Counted from the first letter of the stretch, positions 7,901 to 17,343 are shown. The stretch: 46,128 nucleotides of DNA from Syntrophaceae bacterium UBA5744 (GCA_002419215.1 DIFQ01000056.1:684-46811); one strand, 5' to 3'. The notes: generated by a model not told the origin, from the letters alone. Numbers and translations: made by a program.

Positions 7901-9971
7901 GTTTGTTCTCAAGACGAGGGCCCACGCGCAGAAGCAGCTCCTGGAGATCAAGGGCGAGTGCATGGCCACACCGGCCCTCGATTCTGCCTTCGACCGGGAC
8001 ACCCTGCAGGCGCTTGCCTGGCAGCAGGTATGGCAGGGGGTCTGGAGCAGCGCATTCAAGAAGGATCCGGCGGGGGGCGGCGATGTCGTCGCCTACGCGA
8101 AGGAACACAACACGCAGGCTGCCGCGCTCCTGAAAGGCTACCGGGAACAGATCCTGAAGCAGGGCTGCGCGGCCGTGAGCATCACGGGGCCCGACAAGGT
8201 GAAATTGGGCGAGGCGGTCGTCCTGAAGGCGGAAGTGAAGCTTCCCGTCGTGCCCAAAACGCCCCCTGTCTATCGCTTCCAGTGGAGCGACGTGCGCTCC
8301 GGGATGCGCTTTGCCGACGCGACGGACACCTTCAAGCCCAAGACTACTACGGCCGGGGACTACCAGGTGAAGGTGGAGGTCTTCAGGGCGAACAACGGCG
8401 CCTGGGAGCGGATCGGCGAGGCGGCTCACAAGCTCGCGGTGGAGCTGGCCCAGGTCTCGATCAAGGGTCCCGTCTCGGCCGTTCCGGGCGAGAAGGTCTC
8501 CTTCGAGGCGGTGACGAGCCTGGGAGCAGCCGCCCAGTCGACCCTGCGCTACGCCTGGCGCTATGTCGGCTCCGCCAATATCCTGGGTGCCGCGCAGGTT
8601 CTCTCCTGGCAGGTCGCCGCGACCGGAAAGTATAACCTCAACGTCATCGTCTACCAGGAGGTGGACCGCAAGTCGGTCAAGCTGGGCGAGGCGACGCACA
8701 CCCTCGTCGTGGAACTGCCCAGTGTTTCCGTTTACATCGACGGCCCGAAACGATCGACGGTGGGCCAGACCCTGACGTACCGGGCCAAGGTGAGCGCCGC
8801 AGCCAAGGGAAGCCCGCAGTACACATACACCTGGTCGCTCAACGGCTCGCGGCTGGCGGGCAACGCAAACATGGTTTCCCTGGCGCCCGCCGCCCGGGGG
8901 AGCTACACCGTCCGCGTCGAGGTCTTCCAGGCCGTCGCCGGCAAGTGGCAGAAGGCGGCCGAGGCCGGCTACCCCCTCGATGTGCAGGAGCCCTATGCAA
9001 CTTGCACCATCAGCACGGCGAGGGACCGGATCAAGGTGGGCGAGTCGACGACGCTCAACGGGATCATCTCGGAGACCAACCTCATGGACACCTCCCTGCT
9101 CTACTTCGCCTGGCAGATCGACGGCCGCGCCGCAGGCACGGGCAGCAGCATCTCGCCCGTGGGGAGCAAGCCGGGCACCCACACGGTCACACTCGAAGTC
9201 TGGATGAACCAGAAGCCCCGGCCCGTCCGGCTCGCGGCGACCTCGAGGGCCGTCTTCGTCGAGGCCAAACCGGAGGACAGGAAGGTCGTCGCGGCAAAGC
9301 CGCCCGGCCAGACGACCGTGAAAAAGACGGACGCGTCGAAGCCCGCGAGGAGCTGGACGCAATTGAACGACAAGGAGCGGCAGGGTGTGCTCGACTGCCT
9401 GTGCCGGTGCAACAGCTCGGCCACGTCGAGCGTTGCCGTCTCCTACAACCCGAAGCCGTCCGATGCCTCGCCTTCCTGCGCCAAGATGTCGAACGGCCCG
9501 TGCATCAACCAGGGCTTCGGCTGCTGGCGCCACGTGCCAGACGGGGGAAGCAAGTGCGCCCGGGAGTGTTACGGCAAGTACGGCGTAACCGGCGCGCCCG
9601 AAAGCATGCTGAAGCCGGAAAAAGACAGCGGCGCCAAGGAGACGAAGAATGTCGAGGAGCAGACCCGGCAGTTCAACGAGTGCGTGAAGGGCAGCAAGGA
9701 CCAGGTCGACGGTGCCAGAAAGGAGCTGGCCCGGGTCGGCCAGAAGGATGCCCCCATGTTCTTCCGGTGCGGCCCCATCGGCACGAACTGGCAGATGATC
9801 CCCTCCAACACCTGCTGCGACCCCTTCCGGCGCGACAGCGACAAGAACATGGAGGCCGCCGCCGCCGCGCTCCAGCGCTGCGGCTGGAACGAGGAGATCC
9901 AGAAACGCCAGGCTGCCGTCAACCAGAAAACGGAGGAGTGCAAGAAAAAGTACCCTGGAGCCCGGCCGTAA
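4947..9971 (+). CDS. Very large exported protein with four PKD/Ig-like repeats and Cys-rich C-terminus
   Basis: I do not recognise this 1674-residue protein as a whole. A Sec signal peptide (residues 1-32, cleavage at AQA-AQR) shows export. Residues about 33-1070 are mostly helical, with a predicted coiled coil around 415-490 (EMEQKIRDLESRK onward) and a hydrophobic patch near 660-710 that is too polar for a sure membrane span. Four tandem domains of about 90 residues begin near 1077, 1170, 1260 and 1353. Each opens with a pattern like VSI.GP....G and contains a W/Y core strand and an Y.V.VEVF strand, as in PKD/Ig-like folds. The C-terminal 195 residues hold 14 cysteines, suggesting disulfides in the periplasm or at the surface. 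GGGAGG eight bases upstream fixes the ATG at 4947. It is flanked by terminators, so it is probably monocistronic. A surface, adhesion or envelope role is only a guess. Confidence 0.85.
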   Translation: MRFSTRLEKMILACACSLLALCLMAGAAPAQAAQRGDEKDDDILVRLEGLQLTPPDVAVAKLLLEFKRSGGGDAAAAKFFRDLAGRGSGMRDVIGVKTKLREAGVAESFLGAPYGAGGTPVEKALLSYRRQVTLDGIRHVVREFAGRSSRNSVFLAEIGKWPHQAAEALTFSGDIDFSFVSNDTKLTYAMKQAYDQYIQGRTGLTAGQIDSVSTAHGKATLDVYIGEHGRMYAEDQMRGGQLKEIDLAGGQVREAGIPGSQAIERMALEAGAQSARGSVAASKYAAEPGLSLEMVRHFNHDIVQAKIFDPVDSVLKASKYLDRSNRGGAAGAGGDKTAEFARSVTAAAQSSDWKTMARLFKAHFGDSFAFEQASDGGRMVARVKANAEAVNGYFETCNRLMWANAEAGFKLRIDEMEQKIRDLESRKAANPEDPAVQREADGLRQELVKLTDMVESEIAALTKDAHLELPEGFKSLNEQFKAMVKDFNARFGMRGLSPDELKEKKFVEELIRSRQKSSLHIAAAFVMDKTVAGAEKANNILDYLDDTLLRELRGSNRDFDGFVNETKQARAAAARDPKNASSILKGIRSSAASGIQGVNQALNDTIQASSAGRAGVKLMLVTGLVDETRAYYEAYNREGWGAMATEFFRRRVPGGSALEQLVMENYMLAGWEAVKTLVPPLAMGEAAVYIGKYVLYDYPVQFYWSEQLGVFVDNLYAGAKFKLIGVETYESAKVGDWRLVSVKYSGQTISLESFIKYKKEQIAAMQAELKKPRSARDMSRSSHYGLTDRHDIDRLLRNTIAATDPALQFVDELMKHPSVGPKLASHLGDVYKTRWEEAKLGFILTTIKQLEDRKAADDALARGQLPELFAELRKLVTDLQIAEPVEKNMDAELDTSNLKALMGWLWNSKRDLFSEGNMESDMTRGAAIVLRYLEAYRIVYDTRRETEELLGRSPASDRGRRILTGPGFLAGKIEADKESATRWYQFVLKTRAHAQKQLLEIKGECMATPALDSAFDRDTLQALAWQQVWQGVWSSAFKKDPAGGGDVVAYAKEHNTQAAALLKGYREQILKQGCAAVSITGPDKVKLGEAVVLKAEVKLPVVPKTPPVYRFQWSDVRSGMRFADATDTFKPKTTTAGDYQVKVEVFRANNGAWERIGEAAHKLAVELAQVSIKGPVSAVPGEKVSFEAVTSLGAAAQSTLRYAWRYVGSANILGAAQVLSWQVAATGKYNLNVIVYQEVDRKSVKLGEATHTLVVELPSVSVYIDGPKRSTVGQTLTYRAKVSAAAKGSPQYTYTWSLNGSRLAGNANMVSLAPAARGSYTVRVEVFQAVAGKWQKAAEAGYPLDVQEPYATCTISTARDRIKVGESTTLNGIISETNLMDTSLLYFAWQIDGRAAGTGSSISPVGSKPGTHTVTLEVWMNQKPRPVRLAATSRAVFVEAKPEDRKVVAAKPPGQTTVKKTDASKPARSWTQLNDKERQGVLDCLCRCNSSATSSVAVSYNPKPSDASPSCAKMSNGPCINQGFGCWRHVPDGGSKCARECYGKYGVTGAPESMLKPEKDSGAKETKNVEEQTRQFNECVKGSKDQVDGARKELARVGQKDAPMFFRCGPIGTNWQMIPSNTCCDPFRRDSDKNMEAAAAALQRCGWNEEIQKRQAAVNQKTEECKKKYPGARP

Positions 9972-10315
9972 AAGACAGTGGCTAGTGGTCAGTGAAGAAG
10001 TGTTACGTGTCATGGCCGCTGCGCGGCAGTAGAGAAGTGCGGCAGTGCGTGAGTGTCTAAGTGTCTGAGTGAAGAAGAAAAGACCGGGGAGTCGGGATTC
10101 TGGCGTCGGGGAAAACAGAGCCAACAGCGGGCAGCCGGCCGTGAAGAAGAAGGGACGAGGGACCAGGGTGCAGGGACGAGTCAGAAGCGTCCGAGTGACT
10201 GAGAATTCATGTTCAGGGGTTCAAGGGTTCAGGGTTCAGGAAAGAAAGCCTCAAGCCGCTCCTTCGACAGGCTCAGGATGGCAAAGCCACAAGGCAGGGG
10301 CAAAAGAAGTGGCGA
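9972..10315. other. Low-complexity, repeat-rich intergenic region
   Basis: No gene is supported. The stretch holds short degenerate repeats: a GTGGCTAGTGGTCAGTGAA motif at 9979-9997, whose close relative lies at 39215-39233, GTGTCTAAGTGTCTGAGTG near 10054, and four tandem GGTTCA units at about 10211-10240. At 10261-10277 is CCTTCGACAGGCTCAGG, a half-site of the palindrome found at 45924. The last 30 bases (GGCAGGGGCAAAAGAAG onward) form the left part of the hairpin repeat that follows. Confidence 0.6.
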
Positions 10316-10360
10316 TGTGAAAAAAGAAGAGGCCGCCCTCTCGACGAGGGCGGCCTCTTG
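10316..10360. terminator. Hairpin terminator, repeat family copy C
   Basis: A perfect 14-bp stem (10327-10340 with 10346-10359) closes the loop TCGAC, preceded by TGTGAAAAAAG. It lies between convergent genes (plus ending 9971, minus ending 10455) and can serve both. It is the most regular copy of the family. Confidence 0.75.
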
Positions 10361-10454
10361 GCGTGCGTTGCCGGGCTGTGAAGGGAGGGCACAATCCCCC
10401 CTTTTTCAGATGAATCGGAATCCGCCGGTCAGGCTGTCGGGGCGGTGAGCCCCT

Positions 10455-10655
10455 TTACCTCCGGGCGGCCTTTGCCTTTTTGGCCTTTGCCGGGGCGGCT
10501 TTCTTTTTGGCTTTTCTTGCGGCGCCCGGCGCCTTCACCATCGGGAGATCACAGCAGACAATCCCGCAGGCGTCACAGGTGCAGGGCTCTTCCACCGAGA
10601 CGACCATCCCGCACTCGTCACAGACGTACCGGTCTCCTGTCTTCGCTTTTGCCAT
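10455..10655 (-). CDS. Small zinc-ribbon protein with basic tail
   Basis: The 66-residue product has two Cys pairs in the first half (YVCDECG, then CTCDACG) and an adjacent CC, the pattern of a small rubredoxin-like or zinc-ribbon knuckle. The C-terminal half is a Lys/Ala-rich tail (AAPAKAKKAKAARR) that could bind nucleic acid or be disordered. AGGAGG eight bases before the ATG makes the start certain. It is 59 bases downstream of the YtxH gene on the same strand, so the two may be co-transcribed. Similar tiny Cys-rich proteins of unknown role are common in anaerobic deltaproteobacteria, as I recall. Metal binding is an inference from the Cys pattern. Confidence 0.8.
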   Translation of the reverse strand: MAKAKTGDRYVCDECGMVVSVEEPCTCDACGIVCCDLPMVKAPGAARKAKKKAAPAKAKKAKAARR

Positions 10656-10714
10656 GTCGTCAACCTCCTTGCATGTTCAGCCCGTTCCCCTGATCGAAAC
10701 GGCCGATTGTCTCA

Positions 10715-10999
10715 TCAGGCCGGCGCCCCGGAGCCGCCACTGAGATCCCCGGCCTTCCTCTCCGCTTTTGCCTCCAGGTCCCGGAGCTTCACCAGCAGCT
10801 TGTCATAGGCGATCTTGCCCTTCTCGATGGCGCCCTCGTATTCGCCCTGCAGCCGGCACGCCGCTCCTTTTGCCTTCCCGGACAGCTCCTTCCGGGTTTC
10901 CTTGCCGCTCCTGGGCGCATAGAAAAGCCCTGCGATCATACCGACGAGCCCGCCGATGAGCAGACCGCCTGCCAGATTGGTGTATTTGTTTTCGACCAT
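10715..10999 (-). CDS. YtxH domain-containing protein
   Basis: The 94-residue product has one glycine-rich transmembrane segment near the N-terminus (about residues 8-28), ending in the YtxH hallmark FYAPRSGKETRKEL. An amphipathic, coiled-coil-like helix (residues 35-85, rich in Lys/Glu/Ala) and a flexible SGGSGAPA end follow. YtxH/gas-vesicle-GvpP-like proteins are small membrane proteins often linked to envelope or general stress, and their molecular role is not established. GGAGG lies seven bases before the ATG. It is the first gene of a likely two-gene minus-strand unit with the zinc-ribbon protein and is transcribed divergently from msrB. The family call is firm. Confidence 0.88.
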   Translation of the reverse strand: MVENKYTNLAGGLLIGGLVGMIAGLFYAPRSGKETRKELSGKAKGAACRLQGEYEGAIEKGKIAYDKLLVKLRDLEAKAERKAGDLSGGSGAPA

Positions 11000-11200
11000 G
11001 TTGACACCTCCTTCAACGAGTTGAGATCTGTCGGCGAATGCACCGCCGCTTTGGCGCGATTAAAATTTACCTTCCATTTAATCCACGATCTATTTTCCAT
11101 CCCGGCCGGATATTTACAATCGCGGAATGCCTGATGCGGGCTGTGCAAATCCCTGATTTGGATATCAGGGAATGGATTGATGCGCTCCATAATCAAATTC

Positions 11201-11209
11201 TGGTATACT
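11201..11209 (+). promoter_or_regulatory. Extended -10 promoter for msrB-msrA
   Basis: TGGTATACT gives a TG-N extended -10 with TATACT at 11204-11209. A poor -35 (TTGATG, 11178-11183) lies 20 bases upstream, which fits an extended -10 promoter. The predicted transcript start near 11216 leaves a leader of about 26 bases. Confidence 0.55.
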
Positions 11210-11241
11210 AATTCAATAAACTTTCTTTGCGGGGTGCCGAC

Positions 11242-11832
11242 ATGAAACCGCATGCTGCCGCTCTTGCGGTGCTCATGACGATCCTGGGCCTCCAGGGCCC
11301 GGGGATCGCCGAGGTGCAAAAAGAGAAGAAGGCCATGCACGCATCAGGCAGCATCGCGCCGGCCCAGGCCGGGTCGGCGGCCTGGAGGAACTTCAAAAAA
11401 CCCGATGACGCAACGCTGAAGAAAAGGCTGACCCCCCTTCAGTATGAGGTGACCCAGAAGGAAGGGACCGAGCCGCCCTTCCGGAACGAGTACGACGGCA
11501 ACAAGAGGGAGGGGATCTATGTCGATATCGTCTCCGGGGAGCCCCTGTTCAGCTCCCTGGACAAGTATGATTCGAAAACCGGCTGGCCGAGCTTCACGAA
11601 ACCCCTGGAGCCCGGAAATATCGTGACGAAGAAAGACTGGAGTTTCCTCGGGGTCCGCACCGAGGTGCGGAGCAAGCGCGGAGACTCCCACCTGGGGCAT
11701 GTATTCGATGATGGCCCCCCGCCGACGGGCTTGCGATACTGCATGAACTCGGCGGCCCTGCGCTTCATCCCGAAAGAGGACCTGGATAAACAGGGCTACG
11801 GCGAGTATCTGAAACTCTTCGGGAAAAAATAG
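11242..11832 (+). CDS. msrB: Peptide-methionine (R)-S-oxide reductase MsrB, exported
   Basis: The enzyme reduces the R epimer of methionine sulfoxide in oxidised proteins. The 196-residue product has a signal-peptide-like N-terminus (residues 1-24), so it probably acts in the periplasm. The SelR domain spans about 50-185: TPLQYEVTQ, EPLFSSLDKYDS, GWPSF, GDSHLGHVFDDGP and RYCMNSAALRF, with catalytic Cys167. The two CxxC pairs of zinc-binding MsrB forms are absent, so this is the zinc-free type, which in many bacteria uses FSS in place of the zinc-type segment. The ATG at 11242 is chosen because it opens the signal peptide. A TTG five codons upstream is less likely. The gene is followed 61 bases later by msrA, giving a repair pair for both sulfoxide epimers. 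Confidence 0.93.
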   Translation: MKPHAAALAVLMTILGLQGPGIAEVQKEKKAMHASGSIAPAQAGSAAWRNFKKPDDATLKKRLTPLQYEVTQKEGTEPPFRNEYDGNKREGIYVDIVSGEPLFSSLDKYDSKTGWPSFTKPLEPGNIVTKKDWSFLGVRTEVRSKRGDSHLGHVFDDGPPPTGLRYCMNSAALRFIPKEDLDKQGYGEYLKLFGKK

Positions 11833-11893
11833 AACATCCCGCGGGGGCAAGGGGAATTGCACCGCGGCTTGCCAAACGGGAGAGGGCGCCGCC

Positions 11894-12517
11894 ATGAGAT
11901 CTCGGATGATACTGGCTTTCGCATCGGTCGGGCTGCTGCTGTTCGCCCCGGGCGTTTTTGCCCCGGGAGGTACAGGAGCCGCTTCGGCACAGGTTCTCGA
12001 AAAAGCAACCTTTGCGGGGGGATGCTTCTGGTGCACGGAGCAGGCCTTCGACAAACTGGAAGGCGTCAAATCGGTCGTCTCCGGCTACACCGGCGGCCGC
12101 AAGCCGAACCCGACCTACGAGGAGGTCTCGGCCGGCACGACGGGCCATGCCGAATCGATCGAGATCGCCTACGATCCGGCCGTCATCGGTTACTCCAGGC
12201 TGCTCGAGGTCTTCTGGCGCAATATCGATCCCACGGTGAAAGACCGGCAGTTCTGCGATGCGGGCACCCAGTACCGGTCGGCGATCTTCTATCACGGCGA
12301 CGAGCAGAAGCGCCTGGCCGAGGCGTCCAAAAAGGCGCTCGAGCAGTCCCGGCGATTTCCCGGCCCGATCTACACCGAGATTGTCCCCGCGACGACGTTT
12401 TACCCGGCCGAGGAGTATCACCAGAAGTACTACCTGAAGAATCCGGTCCGTTACAAATACTACAAGTACAACTGCGGACGGGACCAGCGCCTGAAAGAGC
12501 TTTGGGGGAAACCATAA
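11894..12517 (+). CDS. msrA: Peptide-methionine (S)-S-oxide reductase MsrA, exported
   Basis: This is the partner of MsrB and acts on the S epimer of methionine sulfoxide. Residues 1-33 form a signal peptide ending ASAQ, so the protein is predicted to be periplasmic. The catalytic motif GCFWC lies at 43-47 with nucleophile Cys44. Further family blocks are GVKSVVSGYTGG, the GHAESIEIAYDP segment, DPTVKDRQFCDAGTQYRSAIF and FYPAEEYHQKYY. A Cys near the C-terminus (KYNCGRD) may be the resolving residue. The start has GAGGG about eight bases upstream. Length (207 aa with the signal) is normal. The pair probably repairs oxidised envelope proteins. Electrons would need an envelope thiol donor, and none is encoded in the window. 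Confidence 0.94.
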   Translation: MRSRMILAFASVGLLLFAPGVFAPGGTGAASAQVLEKATFAGGCFWCTEQAFDKLEGVKSVVSGYTGGRKPNPTYEEVSAGTTGHAESIEIAYDPAVIGYSRLLEVFWRNIDPTVKDRQFCDAGTQYRSAIFYHGDEQKRLAEASKKALEQSRRFPGPIYTEIVPATTFYPAEEYHQKYYLKNPVRYKYYKYNCGRDQRLKELWGKP

Positions 12518-13177
12518 GAGAAAGTGACCGGTGACCCGTGACCGGCAGGGGAAACAAATAGCGGAGGGGAAACATATGGCAGAAAGCAAACAGCCGACAT
12601 GAGGGGGGTCTTTTGGCAGGTGTTCTGACGGGTCAGGCAAAAATTGTCGCAGGGCCTGATCATAAATCGACGATCTTGTCGATCCGGGGGGATGGCAGGG
12701 TTTCCATCCTGCCAGTTTCATTCCGCCATTCTGTTTTGTCTCTGACGACTTAGAGGACCTCTCCCCGGGTTTCGCCCTGACGGCACCCATCCTGCAAGAA
12801 AATCGACATCCCCATTCAACTCAACAGATCTGCCCCTGGTCGGGCATCCACTGCCCGAACACACGATCTCCAGCCTTGCTTACATTGGGGATGTCCGGCC
12901 CTTTATCAACCAGGGGCCCGCTGCACCGCCCATCTGCAGGTCGGGCATGACAGGGTCATGACGGGTCTGGAAGAGGAAATCAATCAAGGAAACAAGGACG
13001 GATGAAAGATCTTGGAATGGAAATACAATCGGGTTAGAATTTAGCAGGGTATGCATCGATCCATCCCTGAACGCTTCTTTCCCTTCACCTCGTCCGACAC
13101 CCTGAGTGAATCGAATAAATCCGAGTGAAAACCCTGCCCCGTTTCAAAGCAACAAACGATCGATCAAGGAGCTCGTT
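12518..13177. other. Long intergenic region with hairpins, no gene supported
   Basis: No frame here has both a natural composition and a ribosome-binding site. Visible structures are a short tandem GTGACCGG motif at 12523-12543, a 7-bp hairpin TGGCAGG/CCTGCCA at 12693-12714 with only a weak T-run (a possible msrBA terminator), and a hairpin with CGGGCA/TGCCCG arms near 12840-12858. A second GTCGGGCAT occurs near 12939. The otsA promoter should lie in the AT-richer part, 13000-13060, but I cannot pick it out. The GTG at 13106 in the otsA frame lacks a ribosome-binding site. Confidence 0.5.
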
Positions 13178-14664
<1,487 letters not shown>

Positions 14665-14665
<1 letters not shown>

Positions 14666-15438
14666 TGCTGCCAACGGAGCTTCCCCCGCAGCGTGTCTGG
14701 GTTTTCGATTTCGATGGAACCCTGTCCTTCCTGGTGCCCGATCGAAACGCCGCAGTCCTGCTGCCCGAGGCCAGAGAGGTGCTGTCGACGCTTGTCAGGC
14801 AGCCCCGGCAGGGCGTGGCCGTGCTTTCGAGCAGGATGCTGGACGACCTGATCACGAGGATCGGCATTGACGGGCTTTACCTGGGAGGCGGAAGCGGGGC
14901 CGAGTGGTTCCTGCCGGGGGGTGAGCGCAGAACGGCGGTCCGCAAGACACAAAGACTCGAGAGTGCCCGAAATGCCGTCATCCCCGAGCTCGAGAAACTA
15001 TCGGGCATTCAGGGCGTCGATCTGGAAGACAAGAAATGGTCAGTCGCCGTCCATGTGAGGCATGTTTTGTCCGATGACCGCACAAGGGTCTCCGAGTTTC
15101 TCGGCGCCCTGAGTCGAACAGCGGGGATTCGTCTGCTTCGGGGGCCGGAGGTCTTTGAAATACAATTGCTCCCGGAAATCGACAAGCTTTTCGGTGTTAT
15201 GATTCTCTGCGAGATGTTACACTTTGTGCCTGTTCCGGGGTCCCTCGTGTATGCAGGTGATGATGAAAACGACGCCCTCGTCATGCGCTGGGTGCTCCGG
15301 AAAGGGGGGACCGCCCTCTCCGTCGGGCGGGACCCGATAATCCCCGGGGCCGTGGTTCTCGAACATCCGGCCGCGCTTGTGACGGAGGTCCGCAGACTGG
15401 CCGGTCTGAACGCAGAGAGACAGGAGGTCCCCCGATGA
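14665..15438 (+). CDS. otsB: Trehalose-6-phosphate phosphatase (HAD family)
   Basis: The enzyme dephosphorylates the OtsA product to trehalose. This HAD-superfamily protein of 257 residues carries motif I FDFDGTLS (residues 14-21, nucleophile and acid Asp), motif II VLSSR near residue 54, a cap region with WSVAVHVRH, and motif IV YAGDDENDALVM near 200. These match the trehalose-phosphatase group (TIGR00685-like). The GTG start overlaps the otsA stop (TAGTG), a strong sign of coupled translation, and the stop overlaps the next start (ATGA). Substrate assignment rests on the family pattern plus the immediate otsA neighbour. Confidence 0.9.
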
Positions 15439-16091
15439 ATCCTTTTGATATCATGGACTGTTCGCTTCTGATCCGCATGAGCGGCCTGCCGCCCGCGTAC
15501 AATCTGCGGGAATTGAGAGACCGGATCGCCGTCTGCGGCCCCGACGTCCTGTACCATCATTTCTGCGAGACGCCCCTTTCGCCGACCTTCGAGTACCCGG
15601 ACCACCGGAACGACTTCGCCGTCTGGGCGACCCGCCGGCTTTCGGACAAGATTCTGGCGGAGCGACTCGGGGCCGTCGACCCTTACGCCTGCCCGTCGAT
15701 GGAGGGATTGAGGGAAGTCGTCCTCGAGGTCATCGACGAGCGATTGAGCGAGGTCACCATGATCCCCTGGGCGCGGCCCGGCCACGAGTTCTACTTCATG
15801 GAGGCGACGACCCTGGTCTTCGATTCGGGCGAACGGGTCCGCGCCCTCCGCGAGCTTCCGGACGCCATCGGCCGCATGTCCAACGGGAGCATCTACTTTC
15901 ACTTCCTGGAGGCCCAGCGCCGCCAGCCCGTCGGCATGGACGATTTTTCGAACTGGATCAGAGGGTTTGGAAAAACCGGGGCTCCTTACGTGGAAGCCCT
16001 GCGCCGCATCGACTTTTACTTCTACACGCTCCGGGAGCTCCGGGAGGAGCTCGTGAGAGTGCTCGAACCGCTCCGGGGCAAGCGATCCTGA
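15435..16091 (+). CDS. DUF5752 family protein
   Basis: This 218-residue protein of unknown function is co-transcribed with trehalose genes: its ATG overlaps the otsB stop (ATGA), with GGAGG eight bases upstream. It is probably cytoplasmic, with no signal or membrane segment. Recognisable blocks are MDCSLLIRMSGLPPAYNLRE, VLYHHFCETPL, YPDHRNDFAVWA, PGHEFYFMEATTLVF and SNGSIYFHFLEAQRR. As I recall, the family is found in sugar-metabolism clusters of Desulfobacterota and related phyla, beside glycosyltransferases. A regulatory or scaffolding role in solute synthesis is plausible, but no catalytic motif is apparent. Confidence 0.82.
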   Translation: MNPFDIMDCSLLIRMSGLPPAYNLRELRDRIAVCGPDVLYHHFCETPLSPTFEYPDHRNDFAVWATRRLSDKILAERLGAVDPYACPSMEGLREVVLEVIDERLSEVTMIPWARPGHEFYFMEATTLVFDSGERVRALRELPDAIGRMSNGSIYFHFLEAQRRQPVGMDDFSNWIRGFGKTGAPYVEALRRIDFYFYTLRELREELVRVLEPLRGKRS

Positions 16092-16109
16092 GACAGACAG
16101 GGGAGAGTC

Positions 16110-17342
16110 ATGAACATTCAACAGTACGAACCGATTGTCGGCATCCCCGTCATCGGGCAGCTTCGAAGGCTCGGTGAGCGGCTGAAAGGGCTGCGTGTCG
16201 TCCATGTCAATTCCACCGCCGAAGGCGGCGGGGTGGCGGAGATTCTCGCCTGGATGGTCCCCCTGATGAACGACCTGGGGCTGGACGCGCACTGGAGGGT
16301 CATCTCGGGGACGAACGAATTCTTCTCCGTGACCAAGGCGATCCACAACGGTCTTCAGGGCTATTCCGTCCTGCTCAAGAATCGCGACTGGGACGTCTAC
16401 CAGGACGTGAACCGGGAAAATGTCAAGGCGCTGAAGGACGAACTCGAAGAGGCGGACATCGTCGTCATCCACGACCCGCAGCCTGCTCCCCTGCTGGAGC
16501 TCTGCACGCGGCGGCGGGGACGGTGGATCTGGCGCTGCCACATCGATGCCAGCCACCCGTTCCGATCGGTCTGGAAGGGGCTCAAGCCCTTCGTGGAGAA
16601 ATACGACGCGAGCATCTTTTCCATGTGCCAGTTCGCCCAGCTGCTGCCCCATCCCCAGTATCTCATCGCGCCGAGCATCGACCCGCTGAGCGAAAAGAAC
16701 ATCGATCTCGACGACCATGAACTCGACGCCGTGCGTGAGCAGTTCGATCTCAACCCCGGCGTCCCCGTGCTCGTGCAGATCTCCCGCTTCGACCGGTTCA
16801 AGGACCCCGTGGGGGTCATCGAGGCCTATCGCATGGTCAAGAAGATGACCCCCGTCCAGCTGGTCCTCGCAGGCGGCGGGGCCACCGACGACCCGGAGGG
16901 GAAAGAGGTTCTCGACGCGGTGATGGAGGCCGCCGAGGGGGACCCGGACATCCACGTGGAGCTGCTGCCGCCGGCGGCGCACCGGACGGTCAACGCCCTG
17001 CAGCGGATCGCCGACATCGTCGTCCAGAAATCGACCCGCGAGGGCTTCGGCCTCACCGTCACGGAGGGGCTCTGGAAGGGCAAGCCCGTTATCGGCGGGG
17101 ATGCCGGGGGTATCCGCCTGCAGGTCGTCGACTATCACACGGGATTCCTCGTCATGACACCCGAGGGGGCGGCCAACCGGATCCGCTTCCTCCTGCACCA
17201 CCGGGAGCAGTGCCGCAGGATGGGCAGGACGGGCCGGGAACTCGTCCGGGAGTACTACCTCCTGACCCGTCACCTCAGGGAGTATCTCACCCTGATGTAC
17301 GCCCTGGTCGGGCAGAAGACCGAACATACCGTCATGGTGTGA
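16110..17342 (+). CDS. treT: TreT-like trehalose synthase (GT4 glycosyltransferase)
   Basis: TreT, known from Thermococcus, Pyrobaculum and Thermoproteus, joins NDP-glucose and free glucose directly to trehalose without a phosphate intermediate. The 410-residue product has the TreT-specific N-terminal block VVHVNSTAEGGGVAEIL, followed by GTNEFFSVTKAIHN, VIHDPQPAPLLEL, WRCHIDAS and PSIDPLSEKN. The GT4 donor site is STREGFGLTVTEGLWKGKP, then GGIRLQV. The start has GGGAGA a few bases upstream. It lies 18 bases after the DUF5752 gene and one base before the phosphatase gene. Having OtsAB and a TreT-like enzyme in one operon is unusual. Either this gives a second trehalose route, or this enzyme uses another acceptor. 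Confidence 0.85.
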   Translation: MNIQQYEPIVGIPVIGQLRRLGERLKGLRVVHVNSTAEGGGVAEILAWMVPLMNDLGLDAHWRVISGTNEFFSVTKAIHNGLQGYSVLLKNRDWDVYQDVNRENVKALKDELEEADIVVIHDPQPAPLLELCTRRRGRWIWRCHIDASHPFRSVWKGLKPFVEKYDASIFSMCQFAQLLPHPQYLIAPSIDPLSEKNIDLDDHELDAVREQFDLNPGVPVLVQISRFDRFKDPVGVIEAYRMVKKMTPVQLVLAGGGATDDPEGKEVLDAVMEAAEGDPDIHVELLPPAAHRTVNALQRIADIVVQKSTREGFGLTVTEGLWKGKPVIGGDAGGIRLQVVDYHTGFLVMTPEGAANRIRFLLHHREQCRRMGRTGRELVREYYLLTRHLREYLTLMYALVGQKTEHTVMV

Positions 17343-17343
17343 G

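Noticed and set aside
6687..10124. 1145-codon open frame on the minus strand opposite the giant exported protein gene
   Set aside because: It is the high-G+C antisense shadow of the plus-strand gene, with Arg/Leu/His-rich composition and no domains, whereas the plus strand has a signal peptide, repeats and a ribosome-binding site.
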